Part shown: positions 10,549 through 20,810 of the stretch, one piece after another
Position numbering within the stretch: position 1 is the stretch's first letter
Layout of the letters: every line of letters begins with the position of its first letter
Origin: Hysterangium stoloniferum
Taxonomy: Eukaryota > Basidiomycota > Agaricomycetes > Hysterangiales > Hysterangiaceae
Direction of reading: 5' to 3'
DNA length: 64,000 bases
NCBI GenBank assembly: GCA_015178975.1
Contig: WHVD01000044.1
Location: 372,001 to 436,000, forward strand
The notes under the pieces: generated by a model
Told to the model about the DNA's origin: nothing
Database searches by the model: none
What the model saw: only the letters and a program-made list of their open reading frames with translations
Translations under genes and position numbers: made by a program

Positions 10549-10842
10549 AGAGGCTAATACCAGACATGAAGGCTCACTGAGGTAATGTTGAAGAGTTTTG
10601 ACAATACAAGACTTGGATTATTAATACAGAAACTAATACACAGATGATAGTCGAGATTTTCTGACTGAGGTCTTTCACTCTTCTCATTGCCCTTTTATGC
10701 CTTTCTTTGTTAAACTATGATTATACTATGACCTATGAATGAAATCATACAGTATGACATTGAAATGAGACAAGTCAAATGTAAGTCAAATGTTCATTGA
10801 ATATTTTTCAGGGTGTCAAATAGAATATCAAGTAAGAGTTTT
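10549..10842. other. Non-coding flank of the LTR element
   Basis: Starts with the AGAG target copy, then AT-rich DNA with no supportable ORF. Confidence 0.5.
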
Positions 10843-11054
10843 TGTTGAAGATGAGTTGAAGTGTCGAAGATGAGTTGAAGTGTCGAAGATGAGTTGAAGT
10901 GTCGAAGATGAGTTGAAGTGTCGAAGATGAGTTGAAGTGTCGAAGATGAGTTGAAGTGTCGAAGATGAGTTGAAGTGTCGAAGATGAGTTGAAGTGTCAA
11001 AGATGAGTTGAAGTGTCGAAGATGAGTTGAAGTGTCGAAGGTGAGTTGAAGTGT
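10843..11054. repeat. 19-bp minisatellite GAAGATGAGTTGAAGTGTC
   Basis: About eleven head-to-tail copies, nearly perfect. The last unit is interrupted by a solo LTR, and the same array motif (TGAAGTGTCAAAGATGAGTC) resumes at 11950. The minus-strand ORF STHLRHFNSSSTLQLIFDT is a by-product of the period. Confidence 0.9.
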
Positions 11055-11949
11055 TGTTACGACTGGAATTCCTGCTGGACTCTGGGCACTCCAATTGTCA
11101 GTTTACCGGAATTCCCACTGGACTCCGTACATCAGACTTGCCCACATTTGACTTTGTTACCTCCTGTATCAGTCACCAGAATACCCACTGGACTCCATCC
11201 CTATCTATGTCTGACCCTGTCCCACACATCAGTCACTGGACCCTGCTCAGAAAACCTATCATCCCTCTAACTGAGCCCCATTCCCATTTTAGTCAATGAC
11301 CTGACACGATTCGGACTCTGCTCAGAAAACCTATCATCCCTCTAACTGAGCCCCATTCCCATTTTAGTCAATGACCTGACACGATTCGGACTCTGCTCCC
11401 ACTCCATTTCCCATTATGGTTTATGACCTGTCACAATTTGGACTCTGCTCTGTCCTGTTCCATTCCTAACACCAAATTTGGTGTTTACTTATCTCGTTTT
11501 ATGTTTTGCTAGTTTCGTTTCATTATTACTGGATTTGGTATGTTATTCATTCCACAGTCTATATAGTCTGGCAGATGTTGTACATACAATCCAGTCAGAA
11601 AATCAGCTTAGATTCTCCCCAGTAATCTCAGTACATTTTCCTGCTCTATTCTCCTCTTTGAAACACACTGCTCTTACCTCATCGGAGTCCATGGGCTCTG
11701 ACCCATCTATCACTCGACCTACAACTCATCATCACCCAACCTCTTGACCTCTGCAGAATTCCCACACTCAACCCTCTGACCTCTCAACCCACCAACTACT
11801 CCCAGACTCCCCAGGATTCCCATCCACCCATCTGAAATTGGATGACATGATCTCGTGAGGGTACAGCCTATAAGCTGAAGCCACATCATACTGGCTTTCC
11901 CATGGGTTTCTCCAGAAACCCTCTGCTAAGCTCTGCACGCAACTTAACA
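11055..11949 (+). mobile_element. Solo LTR (family with TGTTACGACTGG start)
   Basis: Begins TGTTACGACTGGAATTCC and ends GCAACTTAACA. TGAAGTGT is present on both sides (11047-11054 and 11950-11957), but this is also part of the 19-bp repeat it sits in, so the exact target duplication is ambiguous. It contains an internal duplicated block (about 11245-11310 and 11315-11390) and, at about 11862-11885, the ATAAGCTGAAGCC core shared by other LTRs here. Bases 30,975-31,760 are a relative. Confidence 0.7.
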
Positions 11950-13701
11950 TGAAGTGTCAAAGATGAGTCAAATGTTGCCTTGAATGTTTTTGTGACAATG
12001 TTGTGACAGTGACAGTTGTGACATATATATATACAAAGTATTATATCTTACTCCCTCCCTGTTATGGAGTTACATGGCAATTTGTTTTTGGGACTAAAGT
12101 GGGACTTTTTTATTGACTTTCAAACTCTGCACTATGTATCCAAAACAGCTGTAATGTAAAATAAAGGAAATGTGTGTACCTCTCAGTGAGTGATAAACCT
12201 TCACTGGGGGGCTGTGCAATTGGTCTCCATCCCATATAATATCTGTAAGTGAGATGTAACTATACAATTGCCCTGCACTGCATTCCAGCTTACCTAAAGT
12301 AGCTTACATAATGTTATTGTTAGAAAACATAAGTAATGTAGAAAATGAATAGCCAGACTGGGGATTGAACCCAGGATCTCTCAATTACATAACAAAGGTG
12401 TTAACCACTACACCATCTGACCTTGGGTAGGTTTGATCTTACACTGTACTTAAGGATATAACCCTAAGTGCCATTCCTATTAGATCATATACACACTGAA
12501 CTCAGAGCTGTACACCATATGGTCCCAGTTGGAACAATGGTTGGTATTATATAATCTAACAGTTATTACTTTAACATGCAGCTTATCAGGCTGAATAGTT
12601 GGTGTGACTCATAACAAGCATCTGGAGGGTAGTGGAGCATGAACAATAAGATTGATAAGCTGAAGAACAATCTGTAGGTCTAGTTTTTCATAGAGCCATC
12701 AAACCTTTGTGATAAATCATGTCTACCATCAAATCATTTTACCCCTGGTTCTGAGGATTTACATAATATTCTAAGCTAGCACATCAAGAGGTACCTGTTT
12801 GAATATTTTTGCACAAAGGAAATATGAATTTCTGTTTTTAATAGAGACTGAGAGTTACATCCCAAAGCAAGTGTGATATCATTCAGTATGATGCCAGACA
12901 CAGACAAAAAATTTGACCACTTCAAATCTGAGTAGTTATTGAGCCAACTGGGTTGATAATTGTTAATGTTATTGAGTGCAGGTTCAAATCAATTCATGAT
13001 GGTACCCTGAAGAAATGAAAGCAAATATAGCTTTGCTTTTGTCAGTTGAGAATTCATCAGGCCAGTTGTTGAAGTTGAGACTGCATTGCATCAGGAAGGG
13101 TTGCAACTTTGAAGTGTCAGTTCCATGAAAAACATCAGGTTCCTTGACCTTGAGGCAGCAGGTGGACTTTCCCTTATTGTTTTAGAGGAAGGGAGTGAAC
13201 CCTTCAAGTACTGTTTCTGTGGCTGGGTTCAGGGATTGATGTGGAACCATGAGATACAGCAACTGAGCTATTGCCAGAATAGTGAGAACTGTGGTGTTGT
13301 TATGATCCACTCCCAGATATTTCAATACTCCAATATAACCTTCTGTTCTTGGATATTCTGATGTAGTCTCTGCCTCCAGAAACCAACTAATCTCCAGACA
13401 TACTGAACTTCACCCTTGTTCCATATTTGGTGACTTGTCTATTGACAAGTATTCATTCATTTGCTTATTACAATGTTCCCAATTCAGAACTTCTATTCTA
13501 ATATGTTCTTATTGTGATCTCAATTTGTAGTACAATAGCCAGAGAGTCTATATTAGTTTCCATGCATTTGTACTCACACCTTAGATCTGATATTGACTTA
13601 GTTAGCTTATTCCTTCTCTCTCTCTGTACACTTGACATTTGGAACTCTTCAGAACTCTGAATATCCATAAGCTCTCTGACACTTATCAGTTTGATGAAAT
13701 T
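11950..13701. other. Non-coding interval with repeats
   Basis: No supportable protein gene. It contains a tRNA-like sequence (separate entry) and a block at 13055-13200 that matches 20605-20790 in inverted orientation. The rest is AT-rich. Confidence 0.5.
12351..12422 (-). tRNA. tRNA-like sequence, Thr(UGU)-type anticodon
   Basis: The 72-nt minus-strand sequence folds as a tRNA. The acceptor GGTCAGA pairs fully with TCTGGCT (two G-U pairs). The D arm is GTGT/ACAC around AGTGGTTA, and the T arm is CTGGG-TTCAATC-CCCAG. Internal promoter boxes A (TGGTGTAGTGGTT) and B (GGTTCAATCCC) are present. The 7-nt anticodon loop TATGTAA gives UGU. The anticodon stem is poor (three G-U pairs and a T-T mismatch). 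It is therefore either a decayed tRNA gene or the head of a tRNA-derived SINE. Confidence 0.5.
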
Positions 13702-13762
13702 AAGGACATTCAAGCATTTGCATAGGGGTACAGCACATACATAAGCTGAAGTCAAGTCCTGA
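13702..13762 (+). repeat. LTR fragment with conserved core
   Basis: AAGGACATTCAAGCATTTGC followed by GGGGTACAGCACATACATAAGCTGAAG. This is a diverged copy of the block found in the gypsy-family LTRs at 16.8, 19.2 and 39.15 kb. Its outer limits cannot be set. Confidence 0.55.
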
Positions 13763-13984
13763 CCCTGGACAGGAAAGCATTTAAATGGGATGACTAAAAA
13801 CTATGTATAGTAAACCAGGTATTGGGGTGCTGCAGGTGATGACACTGTAGTTGGGGGGTACTGATATCAGGATGCTGGGGTTCCCAGGATGAAAACAAGT
13901 TGCAGGGGCCTGTCTGTGAGGTTGTTCACTGAGGCAACATGTCATACTTAAATATTGCCCTCCTCCACTCATTCATGTATGTAA

Positions 13985-14403
13985 TGGTATCAAATATCTG
14001 TGTGCTTGACCCTGGAATTATGTTTTGTGTTTTTCATCAGTGATATGGCTCCCATATTGTCATTCCATAGTAAGGTGGGTTTTGGTTGAGGATACCCGAC
14101 TTCATTCATAGCTGAGTGCATCCAAAGAACCTGTTTCATTCCCCAAGTTAAGGTGATATACCCTGCTTCCATAGTTGATAGGGCCACAGTGGGCTGGTAT
14201 TGAGTGCCCCAGGCTGTCAGTCCTCCTGCTTGGAGAAATATATGACCTGAACACAACTGCCAGTTATCTACATCACCACCATAATCTGTGTCAACATAAC
14301 CAATTGGTGTGAGGTCCCAAAATGTGCATCCATAAGTGATTTTGTAATGGAGTGTGCCTTTAATGTATGTATGTATCACAAAGCATGAGTTAATGTGTTC
14401 CAA
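13985..14403 (-). pseudogene. Copia RNase H region
   Basis: 137 open codons on the minus strand: YVDTDYGGDVDNWQLCSGH, then LSTMEAGYITL and WNDNMGAISLMKNTKHNSR. This matches the copia RNase H C-terminal part (D.D...E pattern). A stop replaces the expected continuation after KHTDI. Confidence 0.85.
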
Positions 14404-14560
14404 TGTTCTTTCCCTGGATTAGATGCATATTTCGCTAATGTGGAGACTGCATATGACAGGTCAGGACATGTGGCAATATTCATGTACATGATTGATCCCA
14501 GCAATTCACATTACAGTTTATCTGCCATAAAGGTTCACTCTTCTGGCATTGTAGGGGCTA

Positions 14561-15220
14561 TTACCATGTGAGTGTCACACCCAGTGGTAGTGGAGTTCTG
14601 TGTGGATTGCAGTCAGTCATGCCAAATCTGTCCAAAATGCACTCTAGGTAAGCTCTTTGTGAGATACTTATTGTACCAGTGGCCTGATCCCTATTGATCC
14701 ATATTCCCAGCACTAGGTTTGCATCTCCCAGATCCTTCATCTTGTACCTCCATCCCAACTCCTCTTTTGCCTGTTTGGCCTCCTCTTTTGATGACAACAC
14801 ACCTGTAATATCATCCGTGTATGTAATTGTTATCATTATATCCCTGTTAGCATGTCTAGATCTAACCACCAGGTCTGCTTTTGATCTGTAGTACCCCAAC
14901 TCTTCCATTTCTTCATTTAGTGCTTCCACCCAGTTGTAGGCTCCATCCATGGTCCCATATAATGTTTTGTTAAGTCATCCTATTTTTCCTTCAACTTTTG
15001 CTCCATCTTGTAACTCACTATAGGTTATAGCCTGTGGGTGTGAGTTTAGGTATGCAGCAACATAATCAACTTGCCAGGCCTCCATATCCAAGGCAGCTGT
15101 GATCGTGAGATTTATATGGAGCAACTCATAGCAGACCACCAAAGCATAGGTCTCAAAGAAATCTACACCTGGGATTTGAGTAAATCCTTTTGTTACTAAC
15201 CATGCCTTTCGTGCAACCAA
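14561..15220 (-). pseudogene. Copia reverse transcriptase region
   Basis: The minus-strand segment has KGFTQIPGVDFFETYA and the N-terminal palm (15220-14975). A stop/frameshift follows, then TYTDDITGVLSSKEEAK with the YTDD catalytic motif (copia normally has YVDD) and MKDLGDANLVLGI (14950-14561). This is a recognisable copia RT but non-functional here. Confidence 0.85.
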
Positions 15221-15815
15221 GTTTCTGTTAGCATCATATTTGTTTGTGAAGGTCCATTGTGTGCCTATAAGTTGTGCATCTTCTGGTGGGTCAATGTTAT
15301 CCCATACATTTCATGACTTCATGGCTGGTAATTCCTTGGACATTGGCCCACTCCATATATCTGGCTGTGTCATGGCTTTGTTATATGTATGAGTTTGGTG
15401 ACCAATAATTATAGTCACTTGCAACTGTATTTGTGTGATAAGCTCTAACAGTGTTAATGCCTGCCAGTTTCATGGTATCCATTGCCCACTTGAGTCCTGC
15501 TTCCCTCACCTCCTCTACTGTTCATTCAGAAGCTTGTGAGTCCAATATGGCCTGTGTTGCTACTCATATGCATGTGGAGCACCATGGTATTACATCATCT
15601 TCTGGACCTCCAGTGGTGGCTGGAGCTGAGTTTGGAACATTTCCCACTGTGGTTGGGGGTATGTTTGAGGGGTTTTCCTGGCCAGCTATTTTGTTGAGTG
15701 GATTTTCCTGTATCTCCTCCTCACTTGGCAGAATTAGTATCATTTTATTTCCTGTACCTTCCTCAAATATAACATCTCTGGACCAGATGATTTGTCTTGT
15801 TGCTGGGTCATATAA

Positions 15816-16751
15816 TCAGTAAGTATCTCTGCCAAAATACCCAATTAGCTTGCATTTTGTTGATTGTGGGTTGAGTTTGCTCAGACTGCCATTTGATTCG
15901 ACAGGTATTTTAGCATATGCATTGCAACCAATGGGATGGAGGTGAGAAATATCTGGTTTCTTACCATGCCATAGCTTAAAAGGTGTTGTTGTTGGGTGAC
16001 AACTTGTTGGGGTGAGGTTCCGCAGGTATGTTACCATGGATGCTAATTCACACCACATGGAGGCTGGTAGTCCTGTCTCATGCAGAATGATGTGTACTCG
16101 TTCAATAATTGTCCTATGTTCTCTTTCAGCAACTCCATTTGATGGTGAGGAATAGGCTATTGTTGTTTCATGGATGATCCCATGCCCTGTTAAGTATTCA
16201 TTCCAGAGTGAGTTACAAAACTCCATCCCTTCAACTGTGTGTATGCATTTGACCTTTCACTCAGTCTGTCATTCTGTTAAAACAATATTTTGTTTTATAG
16301 CATTGAGAGTTGTTTCTGCCTGTTTATCAGCCAGGAAGTATCCCTCAGCATAACCAGATGAGCTGTCAACAATTGTCATCATGTATAGCTTCCCTCCAAT
16401 GGATTTTACCTGTGATGGTCCCCACAAATATATATATGCATGTTCCCAATGCTTGTTTCCCAGTGGTCATTTGTATAGAATGGATGATGTGTATGTTTCC
16501 CCATGATACAATCCTCACATATTCCTGGTTGCCTATTGTGAGTAGTTATATCCAAACCTTTTACTATGGAGTTCCACTGCATATGGCTAATTGTTTGGTA
16601 GTTTATGTGCCCCAGTCAGCAATGCCACATATCAATATTGACCAGTTTTATATGGGACTTGTAGCATATATGGTAGCACCATCCTTTGTGGGTATCTGGT
16701 AATTGGCTGGGTATACATCTATCTTGTACATAGTACCTATTCCTTTCCCAC
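15816..16751 (-). pseudogene. Copia integrase region
   Basis: On the minus strand, remnants of the HHCC zinc region (CEDCIMGKHTHHPF near 16500) precede an open stretch of 136 codons (16226-15816). That stretch contains SPSNGVAEREHRTIIERV and LPASMWCELASMVTYLRN, typical of the end of the copia integrase core. Several stops separate the two parts. Confidence 0.8.
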
Positions 16752-17471
16752 TGTTAAGAACTGGAAACTGACTAATGTCGGTGGCCGACAGGGACCGATC
16801 GGAAGGACTTGGCTTCAGCTTATGGGCTGCGCCCTCGCAAATATCCACAGGATGTCCTTAAATTTCGGGCGGGTGAAGACTAGTCCTAGTGAGTACCTTT
16901 CGGCGTGATACCGATCGGAATCGAAGGACAAGTCGAGCGTCGGGCCAAGGGGTCGGGGCCGGAAGTGGGCGAGCGCACGCGAAGGCGGATGGGGGAAGTC
17001 TTAGTATGAGACTGATACAGGTGTATGAGGGTATTCTGAGTCGATATTCTGATTGTCCAGTAACTACAATTACAGCGGGTTCATATACAAGTAACAGGCG
17101 TCTGGAAAATACTAATGGGGAGAAGGGCGGAACACGGTATTAACAATAAGCTTGACTAGGAACGGGAAGTTCATGATTAGTTCGGAGGCCGATGATAACC
17201 GAGAGCGGAATTACGATAAAAGGAAATGGTTCGAGGACTACAAATATAGATAGACATATGCGAAACATAAGATTGAACGGATCAACATAATAAAGGGGAC
17301 GTATCAAAGTTTGACCAGACAATACGAGTTATTTGACGTGGGCGTAAATGGAGTTTGATCTTCGCGAAACATTCGTCAGCTTCGGGGCCGATGGTTTCCG
17401 AGGGGACGACTTGAAACGTTGACAAGTGGCGATAACCTCGGGGCCGATAGGGTTGCGACACGGTCGTAACA
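16752..17471 (-). mobile_element. Solo LTR of the gypsy family (720 bp)
   Basis: In plus coordinates it starts TGTTAAGAACTG and ends CGGTCGTAACA, the reverse complement of the gypsy-family LTR. An exact 5-bp duplication CCCAC flanks it (16747-16751 and 17472-17476). It splits the copia reading frame between MSG and the G.GTMY segment; the uninterrupted sequence can be seen in the copia copy at 39.9 kb. Confidence 0.92.
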
Positions 17472-18110
17472 CCCACTCATGAAAGGTTTGTCATCTTTAT
17501 TGGTGAAAATGACCTTCCCCTTTCCAAATATTGAGTGGTAACCAGCTTTATCAAAGCATCCAATGGATATGAGGTTGTGCGAAAGATCAGGTGTGTGTAA
17601 AGCATTTTTGAAACTAATGTTGATAGACCTCCCTTCAAAGAATACTCTTTTATTGACAGTCCCAATGCCATGTATTTGGAAAGTTCCCACTGTGGTCACA
17701 GTGGTTCCTTGTTTTCCTCTGAGTGACTCATAAGTTGTGAAATTGCTGATATTGACAAAGCAATGATCACTTGCTGTGGAATCCACATAGGTAAGTGTCT
17801 GCTTGAGGTGGGTTCTGGTAGCTTGAGTCATAAAAACATAGAATTCTTCCCCAGAAGTACCAGTTACAGGTTGTGTAGGTACAACAGCAATGTTTGCTGT
17901 TGGTGTGTGTTCCTGTTTTGAGTTCAAGAGATTGCTGATGTTTCCCTTTTTCCTCCACCAGTCAGGGTACTGGCCTTCCATCCCCCCCCCAGGTTTGAAA
18001 CATCTTTCTATTGTATGTCTGGTTCTATGACATACTGGGTTGGAGCAAACTAGTGCATGTGTAGTTTGCAATGTGGGTTTATGATGATGTGCTAGATTAG
18101 CATCATGCAT
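17472..18110 (-). pseudogene. Copia zinc knuckle, protease and pre-integrase region
   Basis: One open stretch of about 210 codons. It has a Cys/His cluster CSNPVCHRTRHTIERCF. The usual CX2C spacing is CX4C here, and the copy at 39.3 kb shares this. The protease site reads DSTASDH, where copia normally has D-S/T-G-A, so the catalytic glycine position is altered. It continues into the LLS-like segment HNLISIGCFDKAGYHS of the pre-integrase region. The frame then runs into the inserted solo LTR at 17471. Confidence 0.8.
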
Positions 18111-18594
18111 GGTGAGTCATGCAATCACTTCTACCAATGTTTTCTGTTCATAAAGAGTGCTAACGTATATCAACCATTCTCCAGGCATGGATCCCAGTAT
18201 AATTGTTCTGACGTCTGAATCATCAACCCTACTTCCTTGGCCAATTGCTCTTTCCCATGCTTTTCAAAGTGCTGCAAAGTGTGTGTTTATATCATGGCCA
18301 TCTTCATATCAGATGAATCATAGTGTATTTTCGGCATTTAGCCTCCCTATGTCTGATACTGCATCATATGTTGTTCTCAATGCTCTCCATGCTTCAGCTG
18401 CACTTTGAGTTGATTTGATCCCAAAACCTAGGGGGTTTTTAACATTAAGTATTACCAGACTTTTCACATAAGCATCACACTGATACCATTCTTCCATAGT
18501 TGAAGTCTTTGATCCCCAGTAGCTCATTGCAGTAACTTGGGATGTCATTATTGGTGGTTTAGTAATGTTCCTGTTTAGGTACTCATGGACTCCT
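18110..18594 (-). pseudogene. Copia Gag fragment
   Basis: Minus-strand reading gives YWGSKTSTMEEWYQCDAY and LNVKNPLGFGIKSTQSAAEA, the copia-type gag (UBN2-like) core. A near-identical relative is at 32061-32640 on the plus strand. The N terminus is absent, and stops follow at about 18318. Not a functional gene. Confidence 0.8.
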
Positions 18595-19331
18595 TGTTAC
18601 GACCGTGTCACAGCCCTATCAGTCCCTGAGGTTATCACCACCTATTGATTTCAAGCTACCATTCAAGTCATCACACGGAAACCATCGGCCCCCGATGCTG
18701 ACATATGCTTTCGCGGTGATCAAACTCCATTTACACCCACATCAAAATATACTCGAACTATCTGGTTAAACTCTGATACGTCCCTTTTATTATGATGATC
18801 TGCTCTATCCTATGTTTCACATATGTCTATATATATTTGTAACCCTCTAACTATTTCCTTTCTTCGTAATTCTGCTCTCGGTTATTTCACAGCCTCCGAA
18901 CTAATAGTAACCTCTCATTCCTAGTCAAGTTTATTTGTCAATACCGTGTTCCGCTCTTCTCCCAGTTAGTATTTTCTAGACGCCTGTTACTTGTATATGA
19001 ACCCGCTGTAGTTGTAGTTACTAGGCAATCAGAATATCGACTCAGAATACCCTCTTACGCCTCCAGAAGTCTCATACTGAGAATTCCGTCTTCCGCCTTC
19101 GCATGTGCTCGCTCACTCTTGGTCCCTGACCCCTTGGCCCGACACTCGACTTAACCTTCGGTCCCGATCGGTATTACGCTGAAAGGAACTCGTTAGGATT
19201 AGTCTTTGCCTGTCCAAAATTTAAGGACACTCAATGGATATTTGCAGGGGCGCAGCACATAAGCTGAAGCCAAGTCCTTCTGATTGGTCCCTGTCGGCCA
19301 ACCGACTTTAGTTAGTTTTCAGTTCTTAACA
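18595..19331 (+). mobile_element. Solo LTR of the gypsy family (737 bp)
   Basis: Starts TGTTACGACCGTGTC and ends CAGTTCTTAACA. An exact CTCCT duplication flanks it (18590-18594 and 19332-19336). It contains the ATAAGCTGAAGCCAAGTCC core at about 19258. It is closely related to the LTR at 38505-39248 and, inverted, to the one at 16752-17471. Confidence 0.93.
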
Positions 19332-19336
19332 CTCCT

Positions 19337-20550
19337 GTGATGTATCTAGTATATATTCACGAATTTACCCTTAATTTTCCAGAATTTATTTCAATTTATT
19401 TTATTCTATTTTATTTTATTTATTAATTCAAGAATTAGGCTATTTTCCTTTTAACTTCGAATACTCAAAGCTTCGAATGACATCATATTATGTAATCGAA
19501 GCCTAGAGCGGTCGAAATATAAGTATAATAAAGCCGGGTTATCTGATTTCGAGAGACCGGGTTTTTATTATATTATATTAGTACATATATGCGCATTATT
19601 ATCGCGCGATCACGTGACATCACGTGACGACGACGTCACGACGTGTTTACAAATCATCGCGAGTAGTTTTCGCAGCCGCCCGGCCGCATTTATTTCCGTT
19701 TCGGCGCCACGGCTTATTTTGCTTCCACCCTCGGCCATCTCGGGTTTATTCTCTGACTCGACCGGTTCGGATCTTCGGTTCGGATCTTCGAGTCGGGTGA
19801 TAGCTATGACATCATAGCGGAATTATAGAAACTTTTAGAAGCTTCCAATAATTTCCTAATTAGTTATTTAGCTATTATTAAGCAAAAATCTCTACATGTA
19901 TAAAAGGAGGCCTAAATCACTGAATAAAGAAGAACTACTTTACTACTATCAACAGCACCAGCTCAAAGCTTATCTAATCATCCTAAGGACAAAAATAGCC
20001 TTAGTCTGATATCTAACTGCAAGCACCTACACTTGCAGCATCTTGAAATCTTTCTCTTGAACTTAGCTAATTCATCTAAGTTCCCTCAGCTTCCCAGAAA
20101 ACCTTTAGGCTTACTAATCACTTAAGTAAATCTAAATTCTCATTACTGAAATCCCTGCCCGTTTAGGTTATTCAAGAGCCCATTTTAACAGCACAGTTAA
20201 TCGATCTTTAAACAAACGCTTGGATATTCGACTCTCGGACAATCTCTCTATTTATAAATTATTTAACAGCTTGTTAAATCTTTATAAATAGTAAACTAAA
20301 AGGCTACAAGAAAGCGAAGGCTTACGACAAGTTTCCGCCAACTTATTGCGCATACATTCAGCTCCCGAACCTTTATTCTCAAAGAGAACTTAACTTTCGT
20401 AGAGCACGTCACTACAAGTTCATCTGAATTTGTCAAGAGACCAAACAAATATTGACTTTAGTTGTTTAAGCTTAATAGCGCAGCTAATTAATCTATCAGT
20501 ATTTAAATTACTGGACCTTTATTTGTTTATTTCTTGAATCCCTTGCCGTG
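19337..20550 (+). promoter_or_regulatory. LTR-like promoter region
   Basis: AT-rich 5' part, then a cluster of two CACGTG boxes (19611-19616, 19621-19626) and a GACGTCAC element (19632-19639). A direct repeat of TTCGGATCTTCG follows near 19765-19790, then a TATA box TATAAAAGG at 19899-19907. The following 600 bp have a leader-like composition and no long ORF. The arrangement resembles U3-R-U5 of a long LTR. No partner LTR or target duplication was found, so the boundaries are nominal. Confidence 0.45.
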
Positions 20551-20604
20551 TCAACGTTTGTTAATTATTTGAGAGAGTAAATAGCCGGATACCTTACAAC
20601 TCCT

Positions 20605-20790
20605 CTTGCATGTGTGTTCCTTGAAAATAACAAAGGGAAGTCTGCCCAACATGCCAAAGTCCAAGAACCTGACATTTTTCCTAGAACTGACACTTCCAAG
20701 TTGCAACCTTTCCTCATGCAATGCAGACTCAACTTCAATGACCTGCCCCTGGAGCATCCAGGGGTGTTCCTGTAAGGGCAATCCCTGCAG
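20605..20790 (-). repeat. Dispersed repeat shared with 13055-13200
   Basis: On the minus strand, GAAGTTGAGTCTGCATTGCA and the following 150 bp match the plus strand at 13055-13200 with scattered changes. The protein it could encode is not recognised. Further right, CTAGCAGGAGGGAATCTGAA occurs twice (about 20813 and 20878). Confidence 0.65.
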
Positions 20791-20810
20791 CCTGCGGTAC
20801 TCACACTAGG

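Larger units (their letters stand above)
13910..18594 (-). mobile_element. Degraded Ty1/copia element
   Basis: From right to left on the minus strand the order is gag, zinc knuckle, protease, pre-integrase, integrase, reverse transcriptase and RNase H, which is the copia order. Frameshifts and stops interrupt every domain. A solo LTR is inserted at 16752-17471. The gag 5' end is missing beyond another solo LTR at 18595. No own LTRs were found at either end, so the copy appears truncated on both sides. Confidence 0.85.

Noticed and set aside
10794..11094. Leu/Phe repeat protein on the minus strand
   Set aside because: A by-product of a 19-bp minisatellite read in three frames.
12351..12422. 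Calling this a confirmed functional tRNA-Thr
   Set aside because: The anticodon stem pairs poorly; without a covariance score the safer reading is tRNA-like.
16310..16702. 130-codon plus-strand ORF in the copia element
   Set aside because: Antisense to the integrase region, whose coding strand is clear.
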